This document shows positions 1 through 8,948 of a stretch of DNA of 64,000 nt, piece by piece. The notes below the pieces were generated by a model. The model was given only the letters and a program-made list of their open reading frames with translations, was not told where the DNA came from and made no database searches. The stretch is from positions 924,585-988,584 of the forward strand of contig CANLKV010000002.1 of NCBI GenBank assembly GCA_947491755.1, read 5' to 3'. The translations under genes were made by a program, and so were the position numbers. The number at the start of each line of letters is the position of its first letter. The stretch's first letter is position 1. This DNA is from an uncultured Nonlabens sp. (GTDB lineage: Bacteria; Bacteroidota; Bacteroidia; Flavobacteriales; Flavobacteriaceae).

Positions 1-1
1 T

Positions 2-2953
2 TCTGAAAATTTCACTTCCATCCGCATCAAAGATGTGGCTAATGTTCATTTAGGGCCAGCGACAAGACGTGGTATTCTCGATAAGGAAGGCGCCGAAGTC
101 GTAGGTGGTGTCGTGGTCGCTCGCTACGGTGCAAATCCGCTGGAAGTCATCAATAATGTCAAGGCTCAAATTGCCGAAATAAGCTCTGGACTTCCCACAA
201 AAACCTTGGCAGATGGTAGCACTTCGCAAGTAACCATCGTGCCGTTTTACGACCGTACCGAACTCATTCAGGAAACGTTGGGCACGCTCAATGAAGCCCT
301 GACTTTGGAAATCCTGATTACCATTCTGGTCATCATCATAATGGTATTCAACCTACGTGCATCTATCCTCATATCTGGGTTGTTGCCGGTTGCCGTCCTT
401 ATGGTTTTTATCACGATGAAGCTCTTTAATGTAGATGCAAATATCGTCGCCCTTTCAGGTATTGCCATTGCCATCGGTACAATGGTGGACGTGGGCGTCA
501 TACTCGCCGAAAATATGATACGGCATTTGGAAGATGAAAAATTACGCCTTAATGAAAACGGAACGGAATACACCACAAACGAAATCATCTACAACGCAAC
601 GGCTGAAGTTTCTGGCGCTATCCTAACGGCAGTTTTAACAACAATCATCAGTTTCCTGCCCGTATTCACAATGATAGGTGCCGAAGGAAAACTATTTCGT
701 CCGCTTGCCTTTACCAAAACAATGGCACTTACGGCTTCGCTCATCATTGCGCTATTTCTCATTCCACCTATTGCTGCATTCCTGTTCCGTAAGACAAATT
801 TGCGAGAACGTACACAGTATGCCATTAATGGCTTGCTTGTTTTATTGGGAATTCTCGCCATCGTTTACGGCTTTTGGCTGGGGCTTATTCTTATCGCCTT
901 TGCTGCAACATCTCTTTTAAAGATGCGTGGTACGCTTTCGCGAAAGCGAAAAAATCTACTGGATATCATCATTTCATCGGTTGCCATCGTATTCCTTTTG
1001 GCAGAATATTGGCGACCATTAGGTTTTGACCGAAGCATCGTGATGAACCTGATATTTGTATCCATCATCTGTTTTGGACTGCTTGGTGTGTTCTCGATCT
1101 TCAGGATATACTATGAGCGTATTTTGCGATGGGCACTTCAGAACCGATATCTATTCTTAATCGTTCCGACTACGGTGCTCACGTTGGGTATCATCATTAT
1201 GCGCAATACGGGCAAAGAGTTTATGCCAGCGCTAAACGAAGGTTCATTTCTTTTGATGCCTACATCCCTGCCACACGCAGGTGTTGAAGAAAACAAGCGT
1301 GTGCTGCAACAGCTCGATATGGCGGTTGCGAGCATCCCTGAAATTGAAACCGTAGTAGGAAAAGCAGGACGAACGGAAAGCGCACTCGACCCAGCACCGC
1401 TCTCGATGTATGAGAATGTGATTCAGTATAAATCTGAATATATGCGGAATAGTTATGGCGAGCGACAACGCTACAAGGTCAATGACGATGGATTGTTTGT
1501 ACTGAAGAATAACAAATTCATTATCAATCCTAACAATGAGATAAACGAAGACGTCAACTATGACGAAGCCTCACTCAAAACTACTGCCACACGTGAAGAG
1601 TTGATTGAAGATGACGATGGCGAGTACTATCGCAACTGGCGACCGGACATCGAAAGTCCTGATGATATTTGGAACGAAATTGTACGTGTAACCAAATTAC
1701 CAGGGGTAACCTCTGCACCCAAGTTGCAACCCATCGAAACACGATTGGTAATGCTACAAACAGGAATGCGTGCGCCTATGGGGATCAAAGTAAAAGGACC
1801 CGATTTAAAGTCCATAGAAAACTTCGGACTGGAATTGGAAGACATTCTAAAACAAGCCGAAGGCGTCAAGGAACAGGCTGTTTTTGCAGACCGTATCGTG
1901 GGCAAACCCTACTTGCTCATCGATATTAAGCGAGACCAATTGGCTCGATATGGCATATCAATTATGGATGTTCAGGAAATCCTTCAAGTGGCGGTTGGCG
2001 GTATGCCATTAACTCAGACCGTGGAAGGTCGAGAACGCTACGCCGTGCGTGTACGTTATCCACGAGAATTACGAGCAAATCCAGACGACCTGCGTAATAT
2101 CTATGTTCCCGTTGAAAAAGGAAGTCCTGTACCGCTGGGCGAATTGGTTGAAATTCGATACGAGCAAGGACCACAGGTCATTAAGAGTGAAGACACTTTT
2201 CTTATTGGCTACGTGCTGTTTGACAAACTGGACGGCTTTGCGGAAGTAGATGTGGTAGAAAATGCCCAAGCCTTGATTCAAGAAAATATTGATAATGGTT
2301 CGCTTGTCGTGCCGCAAGGCGTGAGCTATCGATTTACGGGAACCTATGAAAATCAGTTGCGAGCAGAAAAAACGCTGTCGGTAGTTGTACCACTTTGCTT
2401 GCTGGTTATTTTCTTGATTTTGTATTTCCAGTTCAGGTCGGTTTCCACATCGCTTATGGTGTTTACCGCAATCGCCGTGGCCTTTGCTGGTGGTTTTATA
2501 ATGATATGGCTGTATGGGCAAGATTGGTTTTTCAATTTTAGCTTTTTCGGCGAAAATCTGCGGGACTTGTTTAATATGAAAACCATCAATTTAAGTGTGG
2601 CTGTTTGGGTAGGTTTTATTGCCCTGTTCGGTATTGCAACGGATGATGGCGTGGTAATGGCCACCTATTTAGACCAATCTTTCAAAAGCAACGAACCAGA
2701 CAATAAAAAAAGTATAAGGCTCGCCACTTTGGAAGCCGCAGGTAAACGTATTCGTCCGTGTTTGATGACTACCGTAACAACGGTGCTGGCACTACTTCCC
2801 GTACTCACATCCACAGGCAAGGGAAGCGATATAATGATACCGATGGCGATACCCATTTTTGGCGGAATGATAATCGACGTTACGTCTTATTTCCTATTAC
2901 CAGTTTTATACAGCTGGAAAAAGGAATACCAACTTAAAAAAGCAAACAGATGA
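2..2953 (+). CDS. CusA/CzcA-family heavy-metal RND efflux permease (5' truncated by window edge)
   Basis: Inner-membrane proton-driven permease of a tripartite metal efflux pump. The frame is open from base 2, so 983 codons are visible and the N-terminal part (roughly the first quarter of a CusA-type protein) lies outside the window. The first hydrophobic bundle runs from about residue 95 to 355 of the visible part. A large periplasmic domain follows (about 400-770), then a second membrane bundle that includes FGIATDDGVVMATYLD. The stop overlaps the ATG of the TolC gene (ATGA), so the two are translationally coupled. The downstream copper genes favour Cu(I)/Ag(I) as substrate, but this is inferred from context. 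Confidence 0.9.
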   Translation, partial: SENFTSIRIKDVANVHLGPATRRGILDKEGAEVVGGVVVARYGANPLEVINNVKAQIAEISSGLPTKTLADGSTSQVTIVPFYDRTELIQETLGTLNEALTLEILITILVIIIMVFNLRASILISGLLPVAVLMVFITMKLFNVDANIVALSGIAIAIGTMVDVGVILAENMIRHLEDEKLRLNENGTEYTTNEIIYNATAEVSGAILTAVLTTIISFLPVFTMIGAEGKLFRPLAFTKTMALTASLIIALFLIPPIAAFLFRKTNLRERTQYAINGLLVLLGILAIVYGFWLGLILIAFAATSLLKMRGTLSRKRKNLLDIIISSVAIVFLLAEYWRPLGFDRSIVMNLIFVSIICFGLLGVFSIFRIYYERILRWALQNRYLFLIVPTTVLTLGIIIMRNTGKEFMPALNEGSFLLMPTSLPHAGVEENKRVLQQLDMAVASIPEIETVVGKAGRTESALDPAPLSMYENVIQYKSEYMRNSYGERQRYKVNDDGLFVLKNNKFIINPNNEINEDVNYDEASLKTTATREELIEDDDGEYYRNWRPDIESPDDIWNEIVRVTKLPGVTSAPKLQPIETRLVMLQTGMRAPMGIKVKGPDLKSIENFGLELEDILKQAEGVKEQAVFADRIVGKPYLLIDIKRDQLARYGISIMDVQEILQVAVGGMPLTQTVEGRERYAVRVRYPRELRANPDDLRNIYVPVEKGSPVPLGELVEIRYEQGPQVIKSEDTFLIGYVLFDKLDGFAEVDVVENAQALIQENIDNGSLVVPQGVSYRFTGTYENQLRAEKTLSVVVPLCLLVIFLILYFQFRSVSTSLMVFTAIAVAFAGGFIMIWLYGQDWFFNFSFFGENLRDLFNMKTINLSVAVWVGFIALFGIATDDGVVMATYLDQSFKSNEPDNKKSIRLATLEAAGKRIRPCLMTTVTTVLALLPVLTSTGKGSDIMIPMAIPIFGGMIIDVTSYFLLPVLYSWKKEYQLKKANR
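933..948. repeat. Iterated palindrome CGCTTTCGCGAAAGCG
   Basis: First of 14 perfect copies of the 14-mer core GCTTTCGCGAAAGC in the window. Within the CusA-like gene; frame reads LSRKRK. Confidence 0.85.
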
Positions 2954-4167
2954 AAAAATTAAAATATATACTCGTGTTTTTGTTTGTTTCCGCTTTCGCG
3001 AAAGCGCAACAACTACAATCCTACATCCAAGAAGCTGAAGCGAACAATCCAGAAATTCAAGCTTTTGAACTGCGCTATAATATCGCCGAAGAAAAGGTAA
3101 ACGAAGCCAACTGGATTCCCAATACCGAAGTAAGTGCCGGCTACTTTGTGAGCGAGCCAGAAACCAGAGTGGGCGCACAACGTGCACGGATAGGTGTAAA
3201 ACAGATGTTGCCGTGGTTCGGTACTATTACAGCTCGTGAAAATTATGCCACCGCAATGGCAGATGCCGAATATGTGGACATCACGATTGCAAAGCGCAAG
3301 CTCGCACTTTCGGTCGCACAATCCTATTATAGCCTGTATTCTATACGTGCCAAGCAAGCTGTGCTGGATGAAAATATACAGCTTCTGGAAACCTACAAGC
3401 AACTTGCACTCACATCTGTAGAAGTGGGCAAAGCGAGTGCCGTAGATGTATTGCGACTTCAGATTAGACAAAATGAATTACAACAACAAAAGGAAGTGCT
3501 GGAAGAAGAATTTACAGCAGAACAAACGGCTTTCAACAATTTGCTCAACCGTGATGCAATGATGACGGTTATCGTCGTTCCCGAAATGGAAATTCCACAA
3601 GAAGACCCATTTTATTCTAATGATGCGCTATCACTCAATCCCGAACTGCTCAAATATGACAAACTCTATGAATCAGTAGCACAATCTGAACTGCTCAACC
3701 AGCGTGAGAGTTTGCCTATGATTGGTTTTGGTTTGGACTACTTGCCCGTAACGGAACGTAGCGATGTCAACTTCAGCGATAATGGGAAAGATGTGTTGAT
3801 GCCTATGGTTTCGGTTTCAATCCCCATTTTCAACAACCGTTACAAATCCATTTCAAAGCAAAACGAACTGCGACAGCAAGAAATAGAAACCCAACGGGAA
3901 CAGCGATTGAATGTGCTGGAATCCGCTTTCGCGAAAGCACAATCACAACGCAACCAAGCACGCATCGCTTATAGCACCCAAGACCGCAACCTGAAGCAAG
4001 CGCAAGATGCCGAAGAAATTCTGGTTAAGAACTATGAAACTGGCACTATCGATTTTAATGATGTGCTGGACATTCAAGAGTTGCAGTTGAAGTTTCAAAT
4101 GAATCAAATCGATTCGGTGCAAATGTACTATGTACAATCGGCCATTATTAACTATTTAATCAACTAA
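2950..4167 (+). CDS. TolC-family outer membrane efflux protein (CusC/CzcC-like)
   Basis: Outer-membrane channel of the metal efflux pump. It is 405 aa, with a signal peptide ending near AFAKAQQ and long amphipathic helical stretches typical of the OEP fold in two repeats. It overlaps the upstream RND permease by 4 nt. Two of the window's iterated palindromes lie inside it, both read in the frame that gives AFAKA: one forms the signal-peptide end, the other lies near residue 326. Together with the upstream permease it gives two of the three pump parts. The periplasmic adaptor would be upstream of the window or is the one at 13284. Confidence 0.9.
   Translation: MKKLKYILVFLFVSAFAKAQQLQSYIQEAEANNPEIQAFELRYNIAEEKVNEANWIPNTEVSAGYFVSEPETRVGAQRARIGVKQMLPWFGTITARENYATAMADAEYVDITIAKRKLALSVAQSYYSLYSIRAKQAVLDENIQLLETYKQLALTSVEVGKASAVDVLRLQIRQNELQQQKEVLEEEFTAEQTAFNNLLNRDAMMTVIVVPEMEIPQEDPFYSNDALSLNPELLKYDKLYESVAQSELLNQRESLPMIGFGLDYLPVTERSDVNFSDNGKDVLMPMVSVSIPIFNNRYKSISKQNELRQQEIETQREQRLNVLESAFAKAQSQRNQARIAYSTQDRNLKQAQDAEEILVKNYETGTIDFNDVLDIQELQLKFQMNQIDSVQMYYVQSAIINYLIN
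2991..3006. repeat. Iterated palindrome, copy 2
   Basis: In the TolC gene signal peptide; frame reads AFAKA. Confidence 0.85.
3924..3938. repeat. Iterated palindrome, copy 3
   Basis: Second copy in the TolC gene; frame reads AFAKA. Confidence 0.85.
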
Positions 4168-4169
4168 TT

Positions 4170-4736
4170 ATGGTCAAGGATTTTTACATAAAGAATATGG
4201 TATGTGATAGATGCATCAAGGTTTTAAGGGATGTACTGGATAAACAAACTATCGAATTGTTACAAATCGAATTGGGTCGTTTGCGCCTAAACATCGAGAG
4301 CGATGATGAAATCGAAAAATTGAAAACTTTACTTGAAAGTAATGGATTTTCCCTAATTGGCAGTACCGAAGAAAAACTCACAGAGCAGGTTAAGGTAGAA
4401 CTGATAAAGGCATTGCAAGAATTGCCTTTGGATCTCGATAAGAAATTATCCGCTCACTTAGCCGATGCATTGGGTCACGAGTATTCTAAAATCAGTAAGG
4501 TCTTTTCATTTACCGAGGGCATTACCATCGAGAAGTACTTCATCAAATTGAAAATAGAAAAGGTAAAGGAACTGATACAGGCCAAGGAACTAAACTTTAC
4601 AGAAATGGCGCAGCTGCTGGATTATAGCCATATCAATCATTTGAGTGGCCAGTTTAAAAGCGAAACGGGTATGAGCCTGACCGAGTATAAATCCCAACAG
4701 AAAAACTTTAGGAATTCATTGGACAAAATTGTATAG
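4170..4736 (+). CDS. AraC-family regulator with an HMA-like metal-binding N-terminus
   Basis: Short (188 aa) regulator. Residues 1-70 resemble a heavy-metal-associated domain with a CxxC pair (NMVCDRC, C12 and C15). Residues about 105-180 are an AraC/XylS DNA-binding domain: two helix-turn-helix units including FTEMAQLLDYSHINHLSGQ and the typical end FKSETGMSLTEYK. There is no sugar-binding domain. It starts 2 nt after the TolC stop and precedes the multicopper oxidase. I infer a copper-sensing activator in which the HMA-like part binds the metal. The two-domain layout is seen in the sequence; the sensing role is inference. Confidence 0.85.
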   Translation: MVKDFYIKNMVCDRCIKVLRDVLDKQTIELLQIELGRLRLNIESDDEIEKLKTLLESNGFSLIGSTEEKLTEQVKVELIKALQELPLDLDKKLSAHLADALGHEYSKISKVFSFTEGITIEKYFIKLKIEKVKELIQAKELNFTEMAQLLDYSHINHLSGQFKSETGMSLTEYKSQQKNFRNSLDKIV

Positions 4737-4806
4737 ATAACAACCATAATTATGACACAAGCTGTTGATTTACAGCAGTAATTTTATCCAAATAAAATTA
4801 AGAACT

Positions 4807-7236
4807 ATGAAATATAAAATCACATTACTTCTAACAATGCTTATCACTTTTTGTGCAAAAGCCCAATTGGTAGCGAATGAAACTGAAGAAAATGTTGACA
4901 ACTGGCCAGAACGGATTTATGACCTTACTATAGATTATAAAACCGTAAACTTTACGGGCAAGGATGTACAGGCAATGACCATAAACGGTGGCATACCTGG
5001 TCCCAATCTTGAGTTCAACGAAGGCGAGTTTGCCATTATCAACGTTACCAATAAAATGGATGTGGAAACATCTGTCCATTGGCACGGGATGATATTACCT
5101 AATTTCCACGATGGCGTACCGTATTTGACCACACCACCTATCCGTCCAGGGGAAACCTTTCAATACAAGTTTGCATTGAAACAATCTGGAACCTATTGGT
5201 ATCATTCCCATACTGGGTTACAGGAACAACGTGGGGTGTATGGTTCATTACAGATAAATCCAAAGGAAACCGATTTAGAATATGACAAAGATTTGGTCTT
5301 AGTGCTTTCGGATTGGGTAGATGAAAATCCACAATCTCAACTTAAAAATTTGAAGCGTGGCAATGAGTGGTATTTAATTAAAAAAGGTCAGGTTCAAAGT
5401 CTGGATAAATTAATTGCCCAAGGCGCAGTAGGTGCCAAGTTAAAGATGGCGTGGCAACGTATGCCAGATATGGCTATTTCAGATAATTATTTTGACAAGT
5501 TTTTTATCAATGGTGGTACCTCACAGGAATATCCAGATTTTCAGCCCGGCGAGCGCGTGAGGCTTCGATTTGTAAACGCAGCCGCAGCGTCTTATTTCTG
5601 GCTCACATTTGGTGGCGAAGACCCAATGCTCGTATCTGCCGATGGACTTGATGTGGTTCCAGTAGAACATAACAAAACTTTGATTGGCGTTGCCGAAACC
5701 TATGATTTTATAGTGACGATTCCAGAAAGTGGAAAACTTCAAGTAAGAGCTACGGCACAGGATGGTTCTGGCGAAGCTTCGGCATTTATAGGAACTGGAA
5801 ATGTACTGGAAGCACCTGTAGTTCCAGAACCTAATCTTATAAAGAATATGAAGCAAATGATGTCTATGGGTATGAAGATGGGCGCACCTGCTTCAAAATT
5901 TAATCCTTCAAAAAACGATTCCATTCAAGTAATGGAAAAGTACAAAATGGATATGGGCGGAATGCAGATGAATAGTATGTCTATGATGGATGATAATATG
6001 AAAAAGGGTGAAATGGAAATGGATTCTACCAAGATGGCTCACAATAAAATGGACCATTCAAAAATGGATATGAAGGATGATAAAATGAAAATGTCCAAGT
6101 CAGAAATGAAGATGAACAAAGGCAAGGCCAATATGATAATGGATGGCGATATGGATATGGGCGAAATGAAAATGGGCTATATGGTGCCAAAAGATAAAGT
6201 GGTAGGCGATAATATGAAAACGGGTGGTAATCCCGAGTTCAATTACAACTACTTAAGGGCTAAAGAACCTACCGAATTTGAAAACGATAAGCCCGTAAAG
6301 GAAATGCTTTTCAACCTTACAGGAAATATGAACCGCTACGTCTGGTCTATCAACGGTGTGCCCCTTTCAGAAACAGATAAGATAAAAATCGAGCAAGGCG
6401 AAGTCGTGCGTATCACACTTAACAATCTCACGATGATGCACCACCCTATGCACTTGCACGGCCACTTCTTTAGAGTATTGAACGAGAACGGTGAGTATTC
6501 GCCACTAAAGCATACTGTTAACGTGGCACCAATGCAAAAAGTCGTATTTGAGTTTGCCGCTGATGAAACTGGTGATTGGTTTTTCCATTGTCACATCCTT
6601 TATCATATGATGAGCGGTATGGCAAGGGTTTTCAGTTACGATACACCTCGTGACGAACGATTAGAAGGCTACCCACTTACTAACCTTACCAACGAAGCAG
6701 ACCACATATTCACTTGGGGCGAAATCACGGCTGCAAGTCATATGACCGAGCTTTACGCTACTGCAACAAATATCAGAAATCAATTTGCGCTAAGGGGCGA
6801 ATATGGATGGAACAAAAATCTGGAAGCCGAGTTTACCTACGAGCGCTATCTCAATGATTACTTCCGAGTTTTTGGTGGTGTAAATGTAGAGAATGAAGGT
6901 GAGGACAGCCTTGAAGAAATAAACACAACCGCCATTGCTGGTGTACGATGGTTAATGCCATTGCTCATTAATTCCGATTTCAGGATTGACAGCAAACTGC
7001 GTCCGCAGGTAAGTTTTAGTACGGGCTTTATGATTTTTCCCCACCTTGGAATTTATGGTGAGTATGAATATCAGATGGACTTTGGCTGGGACGGCAAGTT
7101 GCCCGAAGGTCAGGATTTTGAAGAAGAAACCACGTGGCAAGTTGGACTGGAATATGTACTTAGCAGAAACTTCTCTTTAATGGGAAGTTACGACAACCGC
7201 TTTGGTGCTGGTGGTGGACTATCATTAAGATTTTAG
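4807..7236 (+). CDS. Multicopper oxidase with Met-rich insert and C-terminal CopB-like barrel domain
   Basis: Periplasmic or outer-membrane copper oxidase, probably oxidising Cu(I). I chose the ATG at 4807 because it begins a signal peptide (MKYKITLLL...FCAKAQ); an upstream TTG at 4765 only adds 14 unlikely residues. All four copper motifs are present: HWHG near residue 91, YWYHSHTG near 134, HHPMHLHGHFF near 544 and FHCHILYHMM near 594. Residues about 347-461 are extremely rich in Met, Asp and Lys, a likely copper-binding loop. After about 635 the protein changes to alternating beta-strand sequence ending in LSLRF, like a CopB outer-membrane barrel whose last residue is Phe. So it looks like CopA and CopB in one chain (809 aa). 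Confidence 0.9.
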   Translation: MKYKITLLLTMLITFCAKAQLVANETEENVDNWPERIYDLTIDYKTVNFTGKDVQAMTINGGIPGPNLEFNEGEFAIINVTNKMDVETSVHWHGMILPNFHDGVPYLTTPPIRPGETFQYKFALKQSGTYWYHSHTGLQEQRGVYGSLQINPKETDLEYDKDLVLVLSDWVDENPQSQLKNLKRGNEWYLIKKGQVQSLDKLIAQGAVGAKLKMAWQRMPDMAISDNYFDKFFINGGTSQEYPDFQPGERVRLRFVNAAAASYFWLTFGGEDPMLVSADGLDVVPVEHNKTLIGVAETYDFIVTIPESGKLQVRATAQDGSGEASAFIGTGNVLEAPVVPEPNLIKNMKQMMSMGMKMGAPASKFNPSKNDSIQVMEKYKMDMGGMQMNSMSMMDDNMKKGEMEMDSTKMAHNKMDHSKMDMKDDKMKMSKSEMKMNKGKANMIMDGDMDMGEMKMGYMVPKDKVVGDNMKTGGNPEFNYNYLRAKEPTEFENDKPVKEMLFNLTGNMNRYVWSINGVPLSETDKIKIEQGEVVRITLNNLTMMHHPMHLHGHFFRVLNENGEYSPLKHTVNVAPMQKVVFEFAADETGDWFFHCHILYHMMSGMARVFSYDTPRDERLEGYPLTNLTNEADHIFTWGEITAASHMTELYATATNIRNQFALRGEYGWNKNLEAEFTYERYLNDYFRVFGGVNVENEGEDSLEEINTTAIAGVRWLMPLLINSDFRIDSKLRPQVSFSTGFMIFPHLGIYGEYEYQMDFGWDGKLPEGQDFEEETTWQVGLEYVLSRNFSLMGSYDNRFGAGGGLSLRF

Positions 7237-7266
7237 AACAAATATTAACTTAAATAAATAACAAAA

Positions 7267-7863
7267 ATGAAAACAGTAAAAAGAACAATAGGTACAATGG
7301 CACTTGCTGCTACAACGGTACTAACGGTTTCCTGCAAAGATGTAAACAAGAACGAACCGGCTGCACCTATGAGTAATGAGATGCATCAAGAGTCTATGGA
7401 TGACAAAGACGATATGGCGATGAATGACAACCAAGATGCAAAAGCAGAAGCAATCTTGAATGACTATTTCAACTTAAAAGATGCTCTTGTAGGCGATGAC
7501 AATGACAAAGCAAAACAACTGGGCGCCACGCTGGCAAGCACTTTAGGCAGTTTTGATGCATCGAGCTATTCAGATAGTGAGCAACAAGAACTCAAGGATA
7601 TTATGGAAGACGCAATTGAACACGCAGAACACATTTCAGAAAGTGATATGGCACACCAACGTGAGCACTTTAAGATATTAAGCAAGGATGTTACCGATAT
7701 GGTTGGCATTACCGGAACTGAGATGAAGATATACGAGCAATTCTGCCCTATGTATAATAATAATGAAGGTGGTGCTTGGCTTAGTATGAACGAAGAAATT
7801 AGAAACCCCTATTTCGGTGATAAAATGTTGAAATGCGGTAAAGTACAGCGAGAAATCAACTAA
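7267..7863 (+). CDS. DUF3347 lipoprotein
   Basis: Secreted lipoprotein of 198 aa with a lipobox-like end (LTVSCKD). It is followed by an acidic Met/Asp-rich stretch (about 30-60) and a DUF3347 domain from about 60 to the end. The domain's conserved tail contains FCPMYNNNEGGAWLS and a late Cys in MLKCGK. The same domain forms the C-terminus of the CusB-type adaptor at 13284. It lies 30 nt after the multicopper oxidase. DUF3347 proteins accompany copper systems in Bacteroidota; a metal-chaperone role is inferred from the Cys/Met motif and the context. Confidence 0.85.
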   Translation: MKTVKRTIGTMALAATTVLTVSCKDVNKNEPAAPMSNEMHQESMDDKDDMAMNDNQDAKAEAILNDYFNLKDALVGDDNDKAKQLGATLASTLGSFDASSYSDSEQQELKDIMEDAIEHAEHISESDMAHQREHFKILSKDVTDMVGITGTEMKIYEQFCPMYNNNEGGAWLSMNEEIRNPYFGDKMLKCGKVQREIN

Positions 7864-8319
7864 TTGAAGTTTTTAAAAATCTTAGCGTGGCTTGCCCTTG
7901 TGGCATTGGTAGTGATTCAGTTCTTTCCAATAATCCTGAACGAGAGCGATTATGTACCGCAAAGTGATTTTATGGTCGAAAATCAAGTGCCTGCAACGAT
8001 AAAAAATCGGTTGCAGGTTTCTTGCTACGATTGCCACAGTAATAATACAGATTATCCGTGGTATAGTAAGATACAGCCTGCGGCTTGGTTTCTGGAAGAT
8101 CACATACAAGAAGGTAAGGACGAACTTAATTTTAATGAATGGGCAACATATTCAGACCGGCGAAAGAATAGTAAACTTCGGTCTATCATAAGCCAAATCG
8201 AAGAAGATAAAATGCCCTTGGATTCTTATACACTCATTCATAAAGATGCAATTCTTTCAGATGAAGATAAGAGGATGATAATAGATTATATGACAGCGTT
8301 AAAAGACAGTTTGGAATAA
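7864..8319 (+). CDS. Haem-binding domain protein (membrane-anchored)
   Basis: 151 aa with one N-terminal membrane segment (about 5-22). A CYDCHS motif (CxxCH, c-type haem attachment) near residue 54 is followed by NNTDYPWYSKIQPAAWF, characteristic of the Bacteroidota haem-binding domain family. The only start giving the membrane segment is a TTG directly after the TAA of the preceding gene, so translation is probably coupled. A periplasm-facing electron-transfer role next to a copper oxidase is plausible but not shown. Confidence 0.8.
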   Translation: MKFLKILAWLALVALVVIQFFPIILNESDYVPQSDFMVENQVPATIKNRLQVSCYDCHSNNTDYPWYSKIQPAAWFLEDHIQEGKDELNFNEWATYSDRRKNSKLRSIISQIEEDKMPLDSYTLIHKDAILSDEDKRMIIDYMTALKDSLE

Positions 8320-8322
8320 AGT

Positions 8323-8380
8323 CCTGATATGGGAAGGGAAAGTTGATGGTTGGTTAGTTAGTAGCCCTTCCCTTGTCAGG
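8323..8380 (+). promoter_or_regulatory. Long intergenic stem-loop
   Basis: Two nested perfect arms, CCTGA...TCAGG (8323-8327 with 8376-8380) and GGGAAGGG...CCCTTCCC (8331-8338 with 8365-8372), enclose a 26-nt loop. It starts 3 nt after the haem-binding gene. There is no U-run after the stem, so it is more like a processing, stability or attenuation element than a classic terminator. Confidence 0.6.
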
Positions 8381-8453
8381 CACAATAAAAAATATTAGAA
8401 AAATGAATAATGACATAAATGAATTTGAGTAAAAACCCTTAAAAACAAACAGG

Positions 8454-8930
8454 ATGAATGCACTTAGAAAAACTACAATATTCGCATTAATTATAATAGC
8501 AACAAGCCAAGTGTTCGGACAAGATACAAACACAGAAAAGCAAGCCGTGCTTAAAGTAATGAAAACCTACAAAGATGCGCTACAAAACTTGACAACCGAA
8601 GGTACTTTTGACTTATTTACAGAAGATTCCGAGGTTTTTGAATCTGGTAGTGTTGAAGGCACCTATGCCCACTATATAGAACATCATTTGGGTCCAGAAT
8701 TGGGGCATTTCAAGAAGTTTGAATTTTCAGATTATGAAATTGATGCAGAAGTAGATTTGCCCTATGCGTTTACTACCGAAACTTATGTCTACACCATAGT
8801 TCTCAATCCCGATGATAAAGCCAATACTCGAACCATAAAGAAAAAAGGGGTGGCGACTTCTATCCTTAAGAAGATAGATGAAAAATGGCAGATAGTAAAA
8901 ACACATTCATCATCAAGAAATGTTAAATAA
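8454..8930 (+). CDS. Secreted NTF2-like (SnoaL/DUF4440-type) protein
   Basis: 158 aa with a signal peptide (to about VFGQD) and one NTF2-like alpha+beta domain. It opens with the helix KQAVLKVMKTYKDALQN and has the strand pattern FDLFTEDSEVFESGSVEG. The C-terminal strand WQIVKTHSSSR is typical of this fold. No catalytic residues can be named. It lies 18 nt upstream of the copper ATPase, inside the copper block, so a role in copper homeostasis is possible. Function unknown. Confidence 0.75.
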   Translation: MNALRKTTIFALIIIATSQVFGQDTNTEKQAVLKVMKTYKDALQNLTTEGTFDLFTEDSEVFESGSVEGTYAHYIEHHLGPELGHFKKFEFSDYEIDAEVDLPYAFTTETYVYTIVLNPDDKANTRTIKKKGVATSILKKIDEKWQIVKTHSSSRNVK

Positions 8931-8948
8931 TTTTTAGCCAATCATAAA

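Noticed and set aside
2069..2521. 150-aa minus-strand ORF inside the CusA-like gene
   Set aside because: Fully antisense to a well-conserved RND gene, with no family content.
4765..4806. TTG start of the multicopper oxidase at 4765
   Set aside because: The ATG at 4807 begins a normal signal peptide; the 14 extra residues are not signal-like.
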